From JBCBJX01 sp038522735 (lineage in GTDB: Bacteria; Pseudomonadota; Alphaproteobacteria; Caulobacterales; Parvularculaceae): a DNA stretch of 10,833 nt. This document shows positions 1-10,832 of this stretch, in pieces. The stretch lies in contig JBCBJX010000100.1 of NCBI GenBank assembly GCA_038522735.1, forward strand, positions 1 to 10,833, written 5' to 3'. Under the pieces are notes generated by a model. It saw nothing but the letters and a program-made list of their open reading frames with translations, ran no database searches and was not told the DNA's origin. Made by a program: the position numbers and the translations under genes. Position 1 is the first letter of the stretch. Each line of letters starts with the position of its first letter.

Positions 1-1392
1 CGCTCCGCCGGCGATCGTGCGGACGACTTTCACGAGATCTATGCGGCGTACTCGGCGGAGAAAGCGGCGGAGCAGGCGGCCCGCTGCTCCCAATGCGGCG
101 TGCCGTTCTGCCAGAACCATTGTCCCCTGCAGAACAACATTCCCGACTGGCTGCGCCTCGTCGCCGAGGGCGACATGCAGTCGGCCTACGCCGTCTCGTC
201 CGCGACCAACGCCATGCCCGAGGTGTGCGGGCGCATCTGCCCGCAGGACCGGCTCTGCGAGGGCTCCTGCGTCATCGAACAGTCCGGCCACGGCACGGTC
301 ACAATCGGCGCGGTGGAGACCTATATCACTGAAACGGCGTGGTCGGAGGGCTGGGTGCCGCCGATCGCGCCGGCCGTCGAGCGTTCCGAAAGCGTCGGTG
401 TCGTCGGAGCGGGCCCCGCAGGCCTCGTCGCCGCGGAGAAGCTGCGCGATGAAGGCTTTCAGGTCACGGTCTACGACCGCTATGATCGCGCCGGCGGGCT
501 GCTCATTTATGGCATTCCGGGCTTCAAGCTGGAAAAGCACGTCGTCGCGCGCCGAGCGGAACGGCTGGAGCAGGGCGGCGTCAAGTTCGCCCTCGGATGG
601 ACCCTCGGCGTCGACGGTTCGCTCGCGGATTTGCGTGCGAAGCATGACGCCGTGCTGATCGCCTGCGGCGTCTACAAGGCGCGCGAGCTTGACGGCCCGG
701 TCGGCGCGGAGGCGGGCGTCGTGCGCGCCCTCGATTTCCTAACCGCGTCGAACCGCAAGGGTCTCGGCGACGCAGTGCCGGAATTCGATGACGGGAGGCT
801 CGACGCGAGAGGCAAGCGCGTGGTCGTCATCGGCGGCGGCGATACGGCGATGGACTGCGTGCGGACGGCCGTCCGCCAGGGGGCGAAGTCGGTGACCTGC
901 CTTTACCGCCGCGACCGCGCCAACATGCCGGGCTCTGCGCGGGAGGTTGCGAACGCCGAAGAAGAGGGCGTCGTCTTTGAATGGCTCGCCGGGCCGAAGG
1001 CGGTTCTCGCCGACAAAGGCGCGGCGTCGGCCGTGCGCGCTGTGCGCATGCGTCTCGGCCCGCCCGATGCGAGCGGCCGCCGGGCGCCTGAAGAGACGCC
1101 GGGCTCGGAGTTCAACGTCCCCGCTGATCTCGTCGTGAAGGCGCTGGGGTTCGAGCCGGACGAAGCTGCGGCGCTCTTCGGGGCGGAGACGCCTGAGCTT
1201 ACTCGCCGCGGTACGCTGAAGGTCGATCCGAAAACGCTGGAGACGTCGCTTTCGGACGTCTACGCGGCCGGCGATATCGTCCGCGGCGCGTCCCTCGTCG
1301 TCTGGGCGGTTCGCGACGGACAGGTCGCGGCGGCGGTGATGGCGGCGCGCCTGAAAGCCGGCGCGGGCGCGAATGCAATGGCCGCGGAGTAA
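1..1392 (+). CDS. gltD: Glutamate synthase (NADPH) small (beta) subunit, 5'-truncated by window edge
   Basis: GltD takes electrons from NADPH on FAD and passes them through iron-sulfur clusters to the large subunit GltB, which makes glutamate from 2-oxoglutarate and glutamine in the cytoplasm. The reading frame is open from base 1, so the true start lies upstream; 463 codons are visible, close to a full family length of about 470-480, so little is missing. Numbering from base 1, two cysteine groups typical of the N-terminal 4Fe-4S domain are seen: C29, C32, C37, C41 and C76, C80, C86, C90. The FAD-binding Rossmann motif VGAGPAG is at 135-141, the NADPH-binding motif IGGGDTA at 277-283, and the C-terminal FAD motif AAGDIV at 422-427. 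gltB follows 52 bases downstream on the same strand, so the pair is an operon with the order gltD-gltB, the reverse of the order in E. coli. Similar modules occur in other FAD/NADPH oxidoreductases, but the adjacent gltB settles the call. Confidence 0.97.
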   Translation, partial: RSAGDRADDFHEIYAAYSAEKAAEQAARCSQCGVPFCQNHCPLQNNIPDWLRLVAEGDMQSAYAVSSATNAMPEVCGRICPQDRLCEGSCVIEQSGHGTVTIGAVETYITETAWSEGWVPPIAPAVERSESVGVVGAGPAGLVAAEKLRDEGFQVTVYDRYDRAGGLLIYGIPGFKLEKHVVARRAERLEQGGVKFALGWTLGVDGSLADLRAKHDAVLIACGVYKARELDGPVGAEAGVVRALDFLTASNRKGLGDAVPEFDDGRLDARGKRVVVIGGGDTAMDCVRTAVRQGAKSVTCLYRRDRANMPGSAREVANAEEEGVVFEWLAGPKAVLADKGAASAVRAVRMRLGPPDASGRRAPEETPGSEFNVPADLVVKALGFEPDEAAALFGAETPELTRRGTLKVDPKTLETSLSDVYAAGDIVRGASLVVWAVRDGQVAAAVMAARLKAGAGANAMAAE

Positions 1393-1403
1393 CAAGACCT
1401 CGG

Positions 1404-1427
1404 GCCCCTCTCCCGGTGGAGAGGGGC
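1404..1427 (+). repeat. Perfect GC-rich hairpin between gltD and gltB
   Basis: The arms GCCCCTCTCC (1404-1413) and GGAGAGGGGC (1418-1427) are exact reverse complements around the 4-base loop CGGT. Two further G-U pairs could extend the stem at 1402-1403 with 1428-1429. It begins 12 bases after the gltD stop and ends 17 bases before the chosen gltB start. No T run follows it, so it does not look like a simple terminator. CCCCTCTCC/GGAGAGGGG palindromes are, from general experience, a common dispersed intergenic repeat in GC-rich proteobacteria, so it may be one copy of such a family. Possible roles are partial attenuation, protection of gltD mRNA from 3' exonucleases, or control of gltB translation; none can be shown from the sequence alone. 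Confidence 0.75.
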
Positions 1428-1444
1428 TTAAGACGAGAAAGCCC

Positions 1445-5929
<4,485 letters not shown>

Positions 5930-6000
5930 GACCCGGTCCCAAAGGCCTGCTGGACCCCTTTCGCAATCCTCTTTAAGGACCCGATCACGCTTTCGGGGGA

Positions 6001-6006
6001 GGGAGG
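6001..6006 (+). promoter_or_regulatory. Ribosome binding site of the epimerase gene
   Basis: GGGAGG lies 5 bases before the ATG at 6012, a strong match to the Shine-Dalgarno consensus, and fixes that start. The 82-base gap after gltB holds no convincing terminator; a weak 5-bp pairing GGTCC/GGACC (5935-5939 with 5952-5956) around a 12-base loop is the only structure seen. Read-through from gltB is therefore possible. Confidence 0.75.
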
Positions 6007-6011
6007 CGCCG

Positions 6012-6947
6012 ATGGCGACGTATCTCATCACCGGCGGGGCGGGTTTCATCGGCTCGCATCTCGCCGACGCTCTGCAGGCGGACGGGCACGCCGTCCGCGT
6101 CCTCGACGATCTGTCGACGGGAACGCGAGCGAACCTGAAGCCGGGCGTGGAGCTTCATGTCGGGAAGGCTGAAGACAAGGCGCTTGTCGAGGCCGTCGCC
6201 GAGGGCGCCGACGGGATTTTCCATCTCGCCGCCGTCGCCTCGGTCCAGGCGAGCATCGACGACTGGCTCGGGACCCACGCAGCGAACCTCACCGCCACGG
6301 TGACCGTACTGGACGCGGCGCGCCGGGCGAACGCCGCCGGGCCGGTTCCTGTGGTCTACGCGTCGTCGGCCGCGATCTACGGCGACAATCCGGCGGTTCC
6401 GCTGAAAGAGACCGAAACGCCGCGCCCGCTTTCCGCCTACGCCGCGGATAAGTACGGATCCGAACTTCACGCGCGGGTCGCCTCGCACCTTTTCAGTATT
6501 CCGACGACGGGCTTCCGCTTCTTCAATATCTACGGGCCGCGGCAAAATCCGTCTTCGCCCTATTCGGGCGTCATCTCGATCTTCGCCGACCGGTTCTCCC
6601 GCGGGGAGGGCGTGACGGTTTTCGGCGACGGCGAACAGTCGCGGGACTTCGTTTTCGTCGCAGACGTCGTGCGCGGCCTCCGGGCCGCCATGGACGAACC
6701 CGGCGACGGCGCGCGGGTTTTCAACATCGCCCGCGGCGTTCAGACCTCGATCAACGATCTTGCGAGAACACTCGCCGGCCTCTTCAACGCGGACGCCGAT
6801 ATTGCGTACAGGGACGCCCGCGCCGGCGACATCCGCCATTCGGCCGGCGACCCCGCGGCGTTGAAATCGGGCCTCGGCGTCGTCGCCGAAACGGGGCTGG
6901 AAGAGGGGCTCGCGAAGCTGGTCGAGCACCTGAAGGGCGCGGGCTGA
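6012..6947 (+). CDS. NAD-dependent epimerase/dehydratase (extended SDR), UDP-sugar 4-epimerase-like
   Basis: This is a cytoplasmic enzyme of the extended short-chain dehydrogenase family that acts on nucleotide sugars, most like UDP-glucose or UDP-N-acetylglucosamine 4-epimerases. The 311-residue product has the NAD-binding motif TGGAGFIGSH at 7-16, an acidic NAD-ribose region LDDLSTG at 31-37, HLAAVASV at 71-78, catalytic-site serines in YASSAAIYG (116-124), the YxxxK pair Y143/K147, and the substrate-side motif FFNIYGPRQNP at 170-180. The length and all catalytic residues fit an active enzyme. The substrate cannot be told from the sequence: UDP-glucose, UDP-GlcNAc, or a dehydratase or decarboxylase activity on a related sugar are all possible. 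It follows gltB by 82 bases and a secreted-protein gene follows 71 bases on. The acyltransferase further downstream would fit a surface-polysaccharide role, but this is inference. Confidence 0.9.
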   Translation: MATYLITGGAGFIGSHLADALQADGHAVRVLDDLSTGTRANLKPGVELHVGKAEDKALVEAVAEGADGIFHLAAVASVQASIDDWLGTHAANLTATVTVLDAARRANAAGPVPVVYASSAAIYGDNPAVPLKETETPRPLSAYAADKYGSELHARVASHLFSIPTTGFRFFNIYGPRQNPSSPYSGVISIFADRFSRGEGVTVFGDGEQSRDFVFVADVVRGLRAAMDEPGDGARVFNIARGVQTSINDLARTLAGLFNADADIAYRDARAGDIRHSAGDPAALKSGLGVVAETGLEEGLAKLVEHLKGAG

Positions 6948-7007
6948 GCGGCTGGCGGCGCTTGCCTTCGTCGGCCCCCCGTCGCACGCTCAGCGCTCGC
7001 AATCAAA

Positions 7008-7014
7008 GGGGGAG
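7008..7014 (+). promoter_or_regulatory. Ribosome binding site of the secreted-protein gene
   Basis: GGGGGAG ends 4 bases before the ATG at 7019. It decides the start in favour of 7019 over an in-frame upstream ATG at 6962, and the protein then begins directly with a signal peptide. Confidence 0.7.
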
Positions 7015-7018
7015 TTTC

Positions 7019-7627
7019 ATGGGCTTTCTACGTCATTTGACGGTCATCGCCGCCGCCGCGGCGCTCATCGCGCCGGCGGGCGCCGCCGATCCGAAAGAGA
7101 AAATCGCCGAGCTGCAGGAAAACGCGCGCGTCGCCGCGGAGCGGGCGATGAAAGCCCTTGAAGGCGAGCCGAGCGAGGCGGGGTTCGCGACGGCGGCGTC
7201 TGAATTCGGTTTCGCCCAGCAGTACATGCAGCAGGCGAAGGGCTTTTTCCTCGCCGCCCGGCTGCCGGGCGACGTGGACGGATGGACGGCCGGCGAGCCG
7301 GAGGTCGTCTCCGTCGGCGCGGCGATGATGGGCGGCGGCACATCCGTCGAGCGCACGTACACGAAAGGCGGGGAGCGGGTGAAGCTGCGGATCATCGCGG
7401 ACTCCCCGATGATCGCGACCTTCTCCACCATGCTGACGAACCCGATGTTCGCCATGGCGACTTCATCGTCCGGCATGCGCTCCGTCGTCCTCAACGGCGA
7501 GCGTGCGATCGTCGAGCAGCAGAGCTCCGGCGTTCAGTACTCGCTGCCGAAAGGCTCGATGCTTTTTCAGGGCGAAGGCCCCGAAGCCGGCGTCGAGGCG
7601 CTGATGAAGCAGGTGACGTTTAACTGA
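7019..7627 (+). CDS. Secreted (periplasmic) protein of unknown function
   Basis: I do not recognise a named family. The 202-residue product begins with a clear Sec signal peptide: a basic start (MGFLRH), a hydrophobic alanine-rich core, and a likely cleavage after AGA at about residue 22. No lipobox cysteine is present, so a soluble periplasmic or exported protein is expected. A helical, alanine- and glutamate-rich part follows (about 23-75), ending in a glutamine/methionine stretch (QQYMQQAKGF). The rest is a compact domain with the features LPGDVDGWTAGEPE, GAAMMGGGTSVERTY and a methionine-rich stretch (SPMIATFSTMLTNPMFAMA). The domain layout recalls uncharacterised proteobacterial exported proteins with a GWTAG-like start and a GGG-T-RTY strand, known to me only as hypothetical. 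It sits in a run of same-strand genes but shows no functional tie to them. Composition matches the host background. Confidence 0.78.
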   Translation: MGFLRHLTVIAAAAALIAPAGAADPKEKIAELQENARVAAERAMKALEGEPSEAGFATAASEFGFAQQYMQQAKGFFLAARLPGDVDGWTAGEPEVVSVGAAMMGGGTSVERTYTKGGERVKLRIIADSPMIATFSTMLTNPMFAMATSSSGMRSVVLNGERAIVEQQSSGVQYSLPKGSMLFQGEGPEAGVEALMKQVTFN

Positions 7628-7690
7628 GCGCATCCTCTTTGCTCCCAGTGAGAGAGTCTGGCGCGGTATTGAACCATCGACTTTGAGATT

Positions 7691-7720
7691 AGCGTGCGCC
7701 CGGGTAACTCCAGCGTGCGC
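7691..7720. repeat. 9-bp direct repeat upstream of the acyltransferase gene
   Basis: AGCGTGCGC occurs exactly at 7691-7699 and again at 7712-7720, 21 bases apart start to start, which is two helical turns. The second copy ends 5 bases before the probable TTG start at 7726, then TGTTTTTG follows. The spacing would suit two protein subunits binding the same DNA face, as a repressor or activator site, but chance in GC-rich DNA cannot be excluded. The rest of the 98-base gap from 7628 shows no convincing -35/-10 pair and no clear terminator for the upstream gene. Confidence 0.4.
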
Positions 7721-7725
7721 TGTTT

Positions 7726-8994
7726 TTGCGGACAGTTCCATTGCCGGAAAACACAGACGTAACTGTCGAGCATGTCACCTCTGTCCAACGTTTCATCGAG
7801 ATAGAGCTGGACTGGGACGAGCTTTATAAAAGCGATCCCTATTCAAATATTTATCTCTCATCCCGCTTTTTCGCGTCCCTCGTCCTTAGGGCCCAGGGAA
7901 AGTTTCGAATACTCCTCGCATGGTCGAACGAAAAGCGCTGTGTCGGCGTTTTTCCTCTCCTTCTGAAAACACGGTGGAACAAAGACAAGGGCTGTTTTTA
8001 TAACGAGCTCGACATGCTGGGACATGTTTTCGACGCCGACTACACCGGGTTTCTGTGCGATCCGGGGTTAGAGGCTTCGGTGTGCGAGGCTTTTGCAAAT
8101 GAGATCTCGAGGATGTCATTCGCCCGGCTGACGCTCAGTTTTTTCTCTGGTCCGGCCAGTCGACTTGAACAGTTTCAAAAGGCTTTCGGCACGGCGGTCT
8201 TTGAGACATCCGTCCTGGAACGGAAGATAAACTCCGGCGAAACCAACAATCTGATTTGCCCTTACGTTGATCTTCCGGAGAGTTTCGACCGGTACCTTGA
8301 GCAGCTGAGCTCGAACTCCAGGCAAAAGATAAGACGACTTCTTCGACGGCTCGACGCCGATCCCGATCTGCGCATCACGCGGTCCCGGTCGGAGACGCAC
8401 GAACAGGACGCGGCCATTCTCTCGGAGCTTTGGTTTCTCCAGTATGCGGAGCGGAAAGGTCAGAAGCGAGCAGCAAAGCTCGCCGGCCAGTTTAAGGAAG
8501 TCGTCGGCGCCGGTCTCGCAAACGGGCTCGTATATCTGGCGGTCCTCTGGCGAGGCCGAAGGCCGGTCGCAGCTCAGGCGAACTATGTCGATCCGGTGAG
8601 GGGCCATACGCTGTTCCATGTCGGTGCGCGCGATGAGACGATAACTGACTTGCCGATCGGCCTGATGCTGCAGGCGCATTGCATCCGCTGGTCGATCGCC
8701 CAAGGGTTCAGGCGCTACGACTTCACGCTTGGCGATGAGACTTACAAATACAGCTTCGGGGCCGTCGACCGGGAGATCGCGTGCATAGAGATCGCCACCA
8801 GAAGCGGAATGAACGCGACTGGTCGTCTCGATGAGAGCGCTCGGGACGACGTTGCAGAGCTTATTCGTCGGTACGCCTCACGGGAGCGAAGCGATGATGC
8901 GCGCGTCGCGGCGGGTCAGGCTCTCGAGGTCTGGCCCGACTTGCCCGAGGCGAGGGGCGTGGAACCGTTAATCAACCAGTATCAGCGCACCTAG
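7726..8994 (+). CDS. GNAT-fold acyltransferase, FemAB/BioF2-like (CelD/BcsL type)
   Basis: The product, up to 422 residues, belongs to the GNAT-like acyltransferases of the BioF2-like (Acetyltransf_6) group, whose members include CelD/BcsL proteins of cellulose and exopolysaccharide synthesis. What shows this: the N-terminal pattern DWDELYKSDPYSNIYLSSRFF-like (about 29-49, typical of the family start), the basic helix SSNSRQKIRRLLRRLD at 195-210, the strand and turn GLVYLAVLWRGRRPVAAQ at 267-284, and the signature YDFTLGDETYKYSFGA at 331-346. No signal peptide or membrane segment is seen, so it should act in the cytoplasm. A stop at 7705-7707 limits the start to downstream of it. There is no early ATG; TTG 7726 or TTG 7741 are the candidates and neither has a good ribosome binding site. 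The acyl donor and acceptor are unknown. The first half is much poorer in GC than the flanks. Confidence 0.85.
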   Translation: MRTVPLPENTDVTVEHVTSVQRFIEIELDWDELYKSDPYSNIYLSSRFFASLVLRAQGKFRILLAWSNEKRCVGVFPLLLKTRWNKDKGCFYNELDMLGHVFDADYTGFLCDPGLEASVCEAFANEISRMSFARLTLSFFSGPASRLEQFQKAFGTAVFETSVLERKINSGETNNLICPYVDLPESFDRYLEQLSSNSRQKIRRLLRRLDADPDLRITRSRSETHEQDAAILSELWFLQYAERKGQKRAAKLAGQFKEVVGAGLANGLVYLAVLWRGRRPVAAQANYVDPVRGHTLFHVGARDETITDLPIGLMLQAHCIRWSIAQGFRRYDFTLGDETYKYSFGAVDREIACIEIATRSGMNATGRLDESARDDVAELIRRYASRERSDDARVAAGQALEVWPDLPEARGVEPLINQYQRT

Positions 8995-9041
8995 TCTCGC
9001 AATGCGCGCAGCCGTCGTCCAACGGGGCCTCTATGTAGGAT

Positions 9042-9064
9042 GCGGCGTTCCTGAAGAGCGCCGC
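9042..9064. terminator. Hairpin between convergent genes, possible bidirectional terminator
   Basis: GCGGCGTTC (9042-9050) pairs with GAGCGCCGC (9056-9064), 9 base pairs including one G-U, around the loop CTGAA. It sits in the 80-base gap between the stop of the acyltransferase gene (+) and the stop of the receptor gene (-). That position favours a terminator for one or both genes. No T run follows on either strand, so a strong intrinsic terminator is not certain. Confidence 0.5.
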
Positions 9065-9074
9065 CTCTAACATC

Positions 9075-10832
9075 TTAGAAGTCCGCCGTAAGGGCTATGC
9101 GGAAGTTTCTGCCACGGAGCGGAACAGTATCTTTCAGGAACGACGGATGAAGACGCGCGTCTTCGTCTGTAAGGTTGGTCGCCGTCACCAAAAGCGCGAA
9201 CGAGCTATCCGCCCCCTGCGGACGGATCGTTGCGTAGGCGTTGAAGAGTTCGTATCCGTCGGTTGGAAGTTCTTCAGCCGCGACATTGTCCTGACTGTCC
9301 GCCGCCTCCAGCTCGAAGCGAAGATCGCCATACTCGTGACGCGCCTCAAGACCGATGAGGCCTGAGAGCGGGGGAATGCGCGGCAGATCCTCGTCTTCGC
9401 CGCCGTCCCGGGTTGCGCGGACATAGTCGACGCCCACGTCGCCGAAGAATCCGATCCCGCCGGCCTCAAAAAGCTCCGCCTGCACCTCGGCCTCGAAGCC
9501 GCGGAAGGTTGCGTCGACTGCGGTGAATTCGAAGACCTCGAGGCCGTCTTCGATTTCACCGGTCTCATTCTCGAAAATAAAGCCGTCATAGGAAGTGTAG
9601 AAGCCGTTGACGGCGAATCGGAAACGATCGACCGAATAGCGGACCGTACCTTCGACGCCTGTGGCGACTTCCTCCTCTAGCGTCGGATCGCCGACTTCAA
9701 AGGCGTTCGTGGCGAGGTGTGGACCGTTGGAGAACAGCTCTTCCGTCGAGGGAGCGCGCGCCGTGCGGAACGCGTTGGCGCCGATAAAGACGGCTTCACT
9801 CGCTTTCAGTCCGACGCCGCCGGAGACTGAGAAAGCGTTGAAATCGACGGTCTCGCCGGTTACGGAGTTTTCCTGATCGGTGTACTCGTAGCGAGCGCCG
9901 AAGTCGTACCGCCAGTTGCCCCTGGTGAATTCCCTGACTGCGAATACACCGTACTGGGCCGTCGTGGTCGGCGGCACAAAGGCTTCCTCGCCCACAGCAG
10001 AAAAATCACGGAGCCGGAACTGAACGCCTTGTGCGCCGCGCACCACGCCGCCAAGACCCTGCCTCTCACGGTTCACGAGTTCGAGGCGGCCTTCCCAGCC
10101 CTCGTTGGTGAATACGGTGCCGACCTCGCCGCTGCCTTCGATTTCCGCGTGCTCGTAGTCAGCGTAACCAACGCGGAGAGTGGCTTTCTCAATCCAGCTG
10201 TCGAACTGATATTCGCCCGCAAGGTCGATGCGGCGTTGTTGTAAGTCGATCGTTACGCCGCCTTCTTCCTCTTCTTCCTCCTCTTCAGCGCCGCCCTCTT
10301 CTTCCTCTTCTTTTTTCTTGCCGCCGGGTACGCCGTATTCGCTGTCGATCACGGTGCCGGAGATGCCGATATAACCCCGATCGCCGATCCACGAGAGACC
10401 GCCGGAAGCGCCGCCGGTTTCGAAGAAGGAGTTCTCGAGAACGCCGAAGGCTTCCTCTTCTTCTTCCTCCTCAGCGCCAGGCCCTGCCGCAGCCTCTTCA
10501 GCGGCTTCTTCCGCGCGGAGCTGGGCGGACTCAGCAAAGCCCGGAATGTCATAGTCGCCCGCCTCGCGGTAAAACGCGTCGCCGTGGAGCACGAGCGCGC
10601 CGTTGTTGAAGTCGCCGAGCTTCACGTCGAAATCGCCGGCGCCGTCGAACCCGCTGTCCGCCGTGGAGATCGCCGACGTGACGCCGACGTCGAAGCCATC
10701 TTCGGGGACTTGCGTCGGGATTCGGTTGGAGATGACGTTGACGACGCCGCCGGCTGCGGAAGATCCGTACAGCAGCATCGAGGCGCCGCGGACGATCTCA
10801 ACGCGTTCCGCTGTGGCGGGATCGACGGCGAC
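9075..10832 (-). CDS. TonB-dependent outer-membrane receptor, ZnuD-like, N-terminus beyond window edge
   Basis: This protein forms a 22-strand outer-membrane barrel with a plug and imports a substrate using energy from TonB. The frame is open at the right edge; 585 codons are visible. The first visible residues are the end of the plug domain, with VEIVRGASMLLYGSSAAGG and VVNVISNRIP, typical of the family. The C-terminus is NLTDEDARLHPSFLKD, then PLRGRNFRIALTADF, ending in the phenylalanine required for barrel insertion. These C-terminal patterns, together with YGVPGG, IDLQQRR and YEHAEIEG, match the zinc receptor ZnuD and its relatives. In ZnuD the loop between YG-PG and IDL is rich in histidine; here it is KKK followed by runs of glutamate with no histidine. 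A second glutamate run lies about 45 residues earlier. The metal bound is therefore unsure; another cation or a complex is possible. The promoter and start are not in the window. Confidence 0.93.
   Translation of the reverse strand, partial: VAVDPATAERVEIVRGASMLLYGSSAAGGVVNVISNRIPTQVPEDGFDVGVTSAISTADSGFDGAGDFDVKLGDFNNGALVLHGDAFYREAGDYDIPGFAESAQLRAEEAAEEAAAGPGAEEEEEEEAFGVLENSFFETGGASGGLSWIGDRGYIGISGTVIDSEYGVPGGKKKEEEEEGGAEEEEEEEEGGVTIDLQQRRIDLAGEYQFDSWIEKATLRVGYADYEHAEIEGSGEVGTVFTNEGWEGRLELVNRERQGLGGVVRGAQGVQFRLRDFSAVGEEAFVPPTTTAQYGVFAVREFTRGNWRYDFGARYEYTDQENSVTGETVDFNAFSVSGGVGLKASEAVFIGANAFRTARAPSTEELFSNGPHLATNAFEVGDPTLEEEVATGVEGTVRYSVDRFRFAVNGFYTSYDGFIFENETGEIEDGLEVFEFTAVDATFRGFEAEVQAELFEAGGIGFFGDVGVDYVRATRDGGEDEDLPRIPPLSGLIGLEARHEYGDLRFELEAADSQDNVAAEELPTDGYELFNAYATIRPQGADSSFALLVTATNLTDEDARLHPSFLKDTVPLRGRNFRIALTADF
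10263..10319 (-). repeat. Lys3-Glu5 / Glu8 low-complexity tract in the receptor loop (GAR codons)
   Basis: On the coding (-) strand this stretch reads, in order, three lysines, five glutamates, Gly-Gly-Ala and eight glutamates, all glutamate codons GAA or GAG. On the + strand it is almost pure C/T from 10261 to 10286 and from 10294 to 10319. It replaces the histidine-rich zinc loop of ZnuD relatives. Such triplet runs can change length in steps of three without shifting the frame. Confidence 0.9.
10452..10472 (-). repeat. Glu7 tract, with neighbouring Ala/Glu-rich segment
   Basis: Seven consecutive GAA/GAG codons encode seven glutamates. On the protein they are preceded by an alanine/glutamate-rich stretch (RAEEAAEEAAAGPGA, encoded by about 10473-10517). 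Together they form an acidic, probably disordered insertion in a surface loop, before the strand SFFETGGASGGLSWIG. Confidence 0.88.

Noticed and set aside
17..658. A 213-codon + strand frame overlapping gltD
   Set aside because: The product is an arginine/serine-rich shadow; the other frame contains both cysteine groups and the FAD motif of GltD.
5935..5961. Possible terminator after gltB
   Set aside because: Only 5-bp stems with a large loop and no T run; too weak to call.
5985..6929. A 314-codon open frame on the - strand opposite the epimerase
   Set aside because: The + strand frame has all SDR motifs and a good ribosome binding site; the antisense product has none.
7628..7725. Promoter for the acyltransferase gene (TTGAAC at about 7669)
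   Set aside because: No -10 element at a proper distance from this or from TTGAGA further on.
7628..9074. Insertion-sequence or integration borders around the low-GC gene
   Set aside because: No terminal inverted repeats, target duplications, transposase remnants or tRNA end could be seen.
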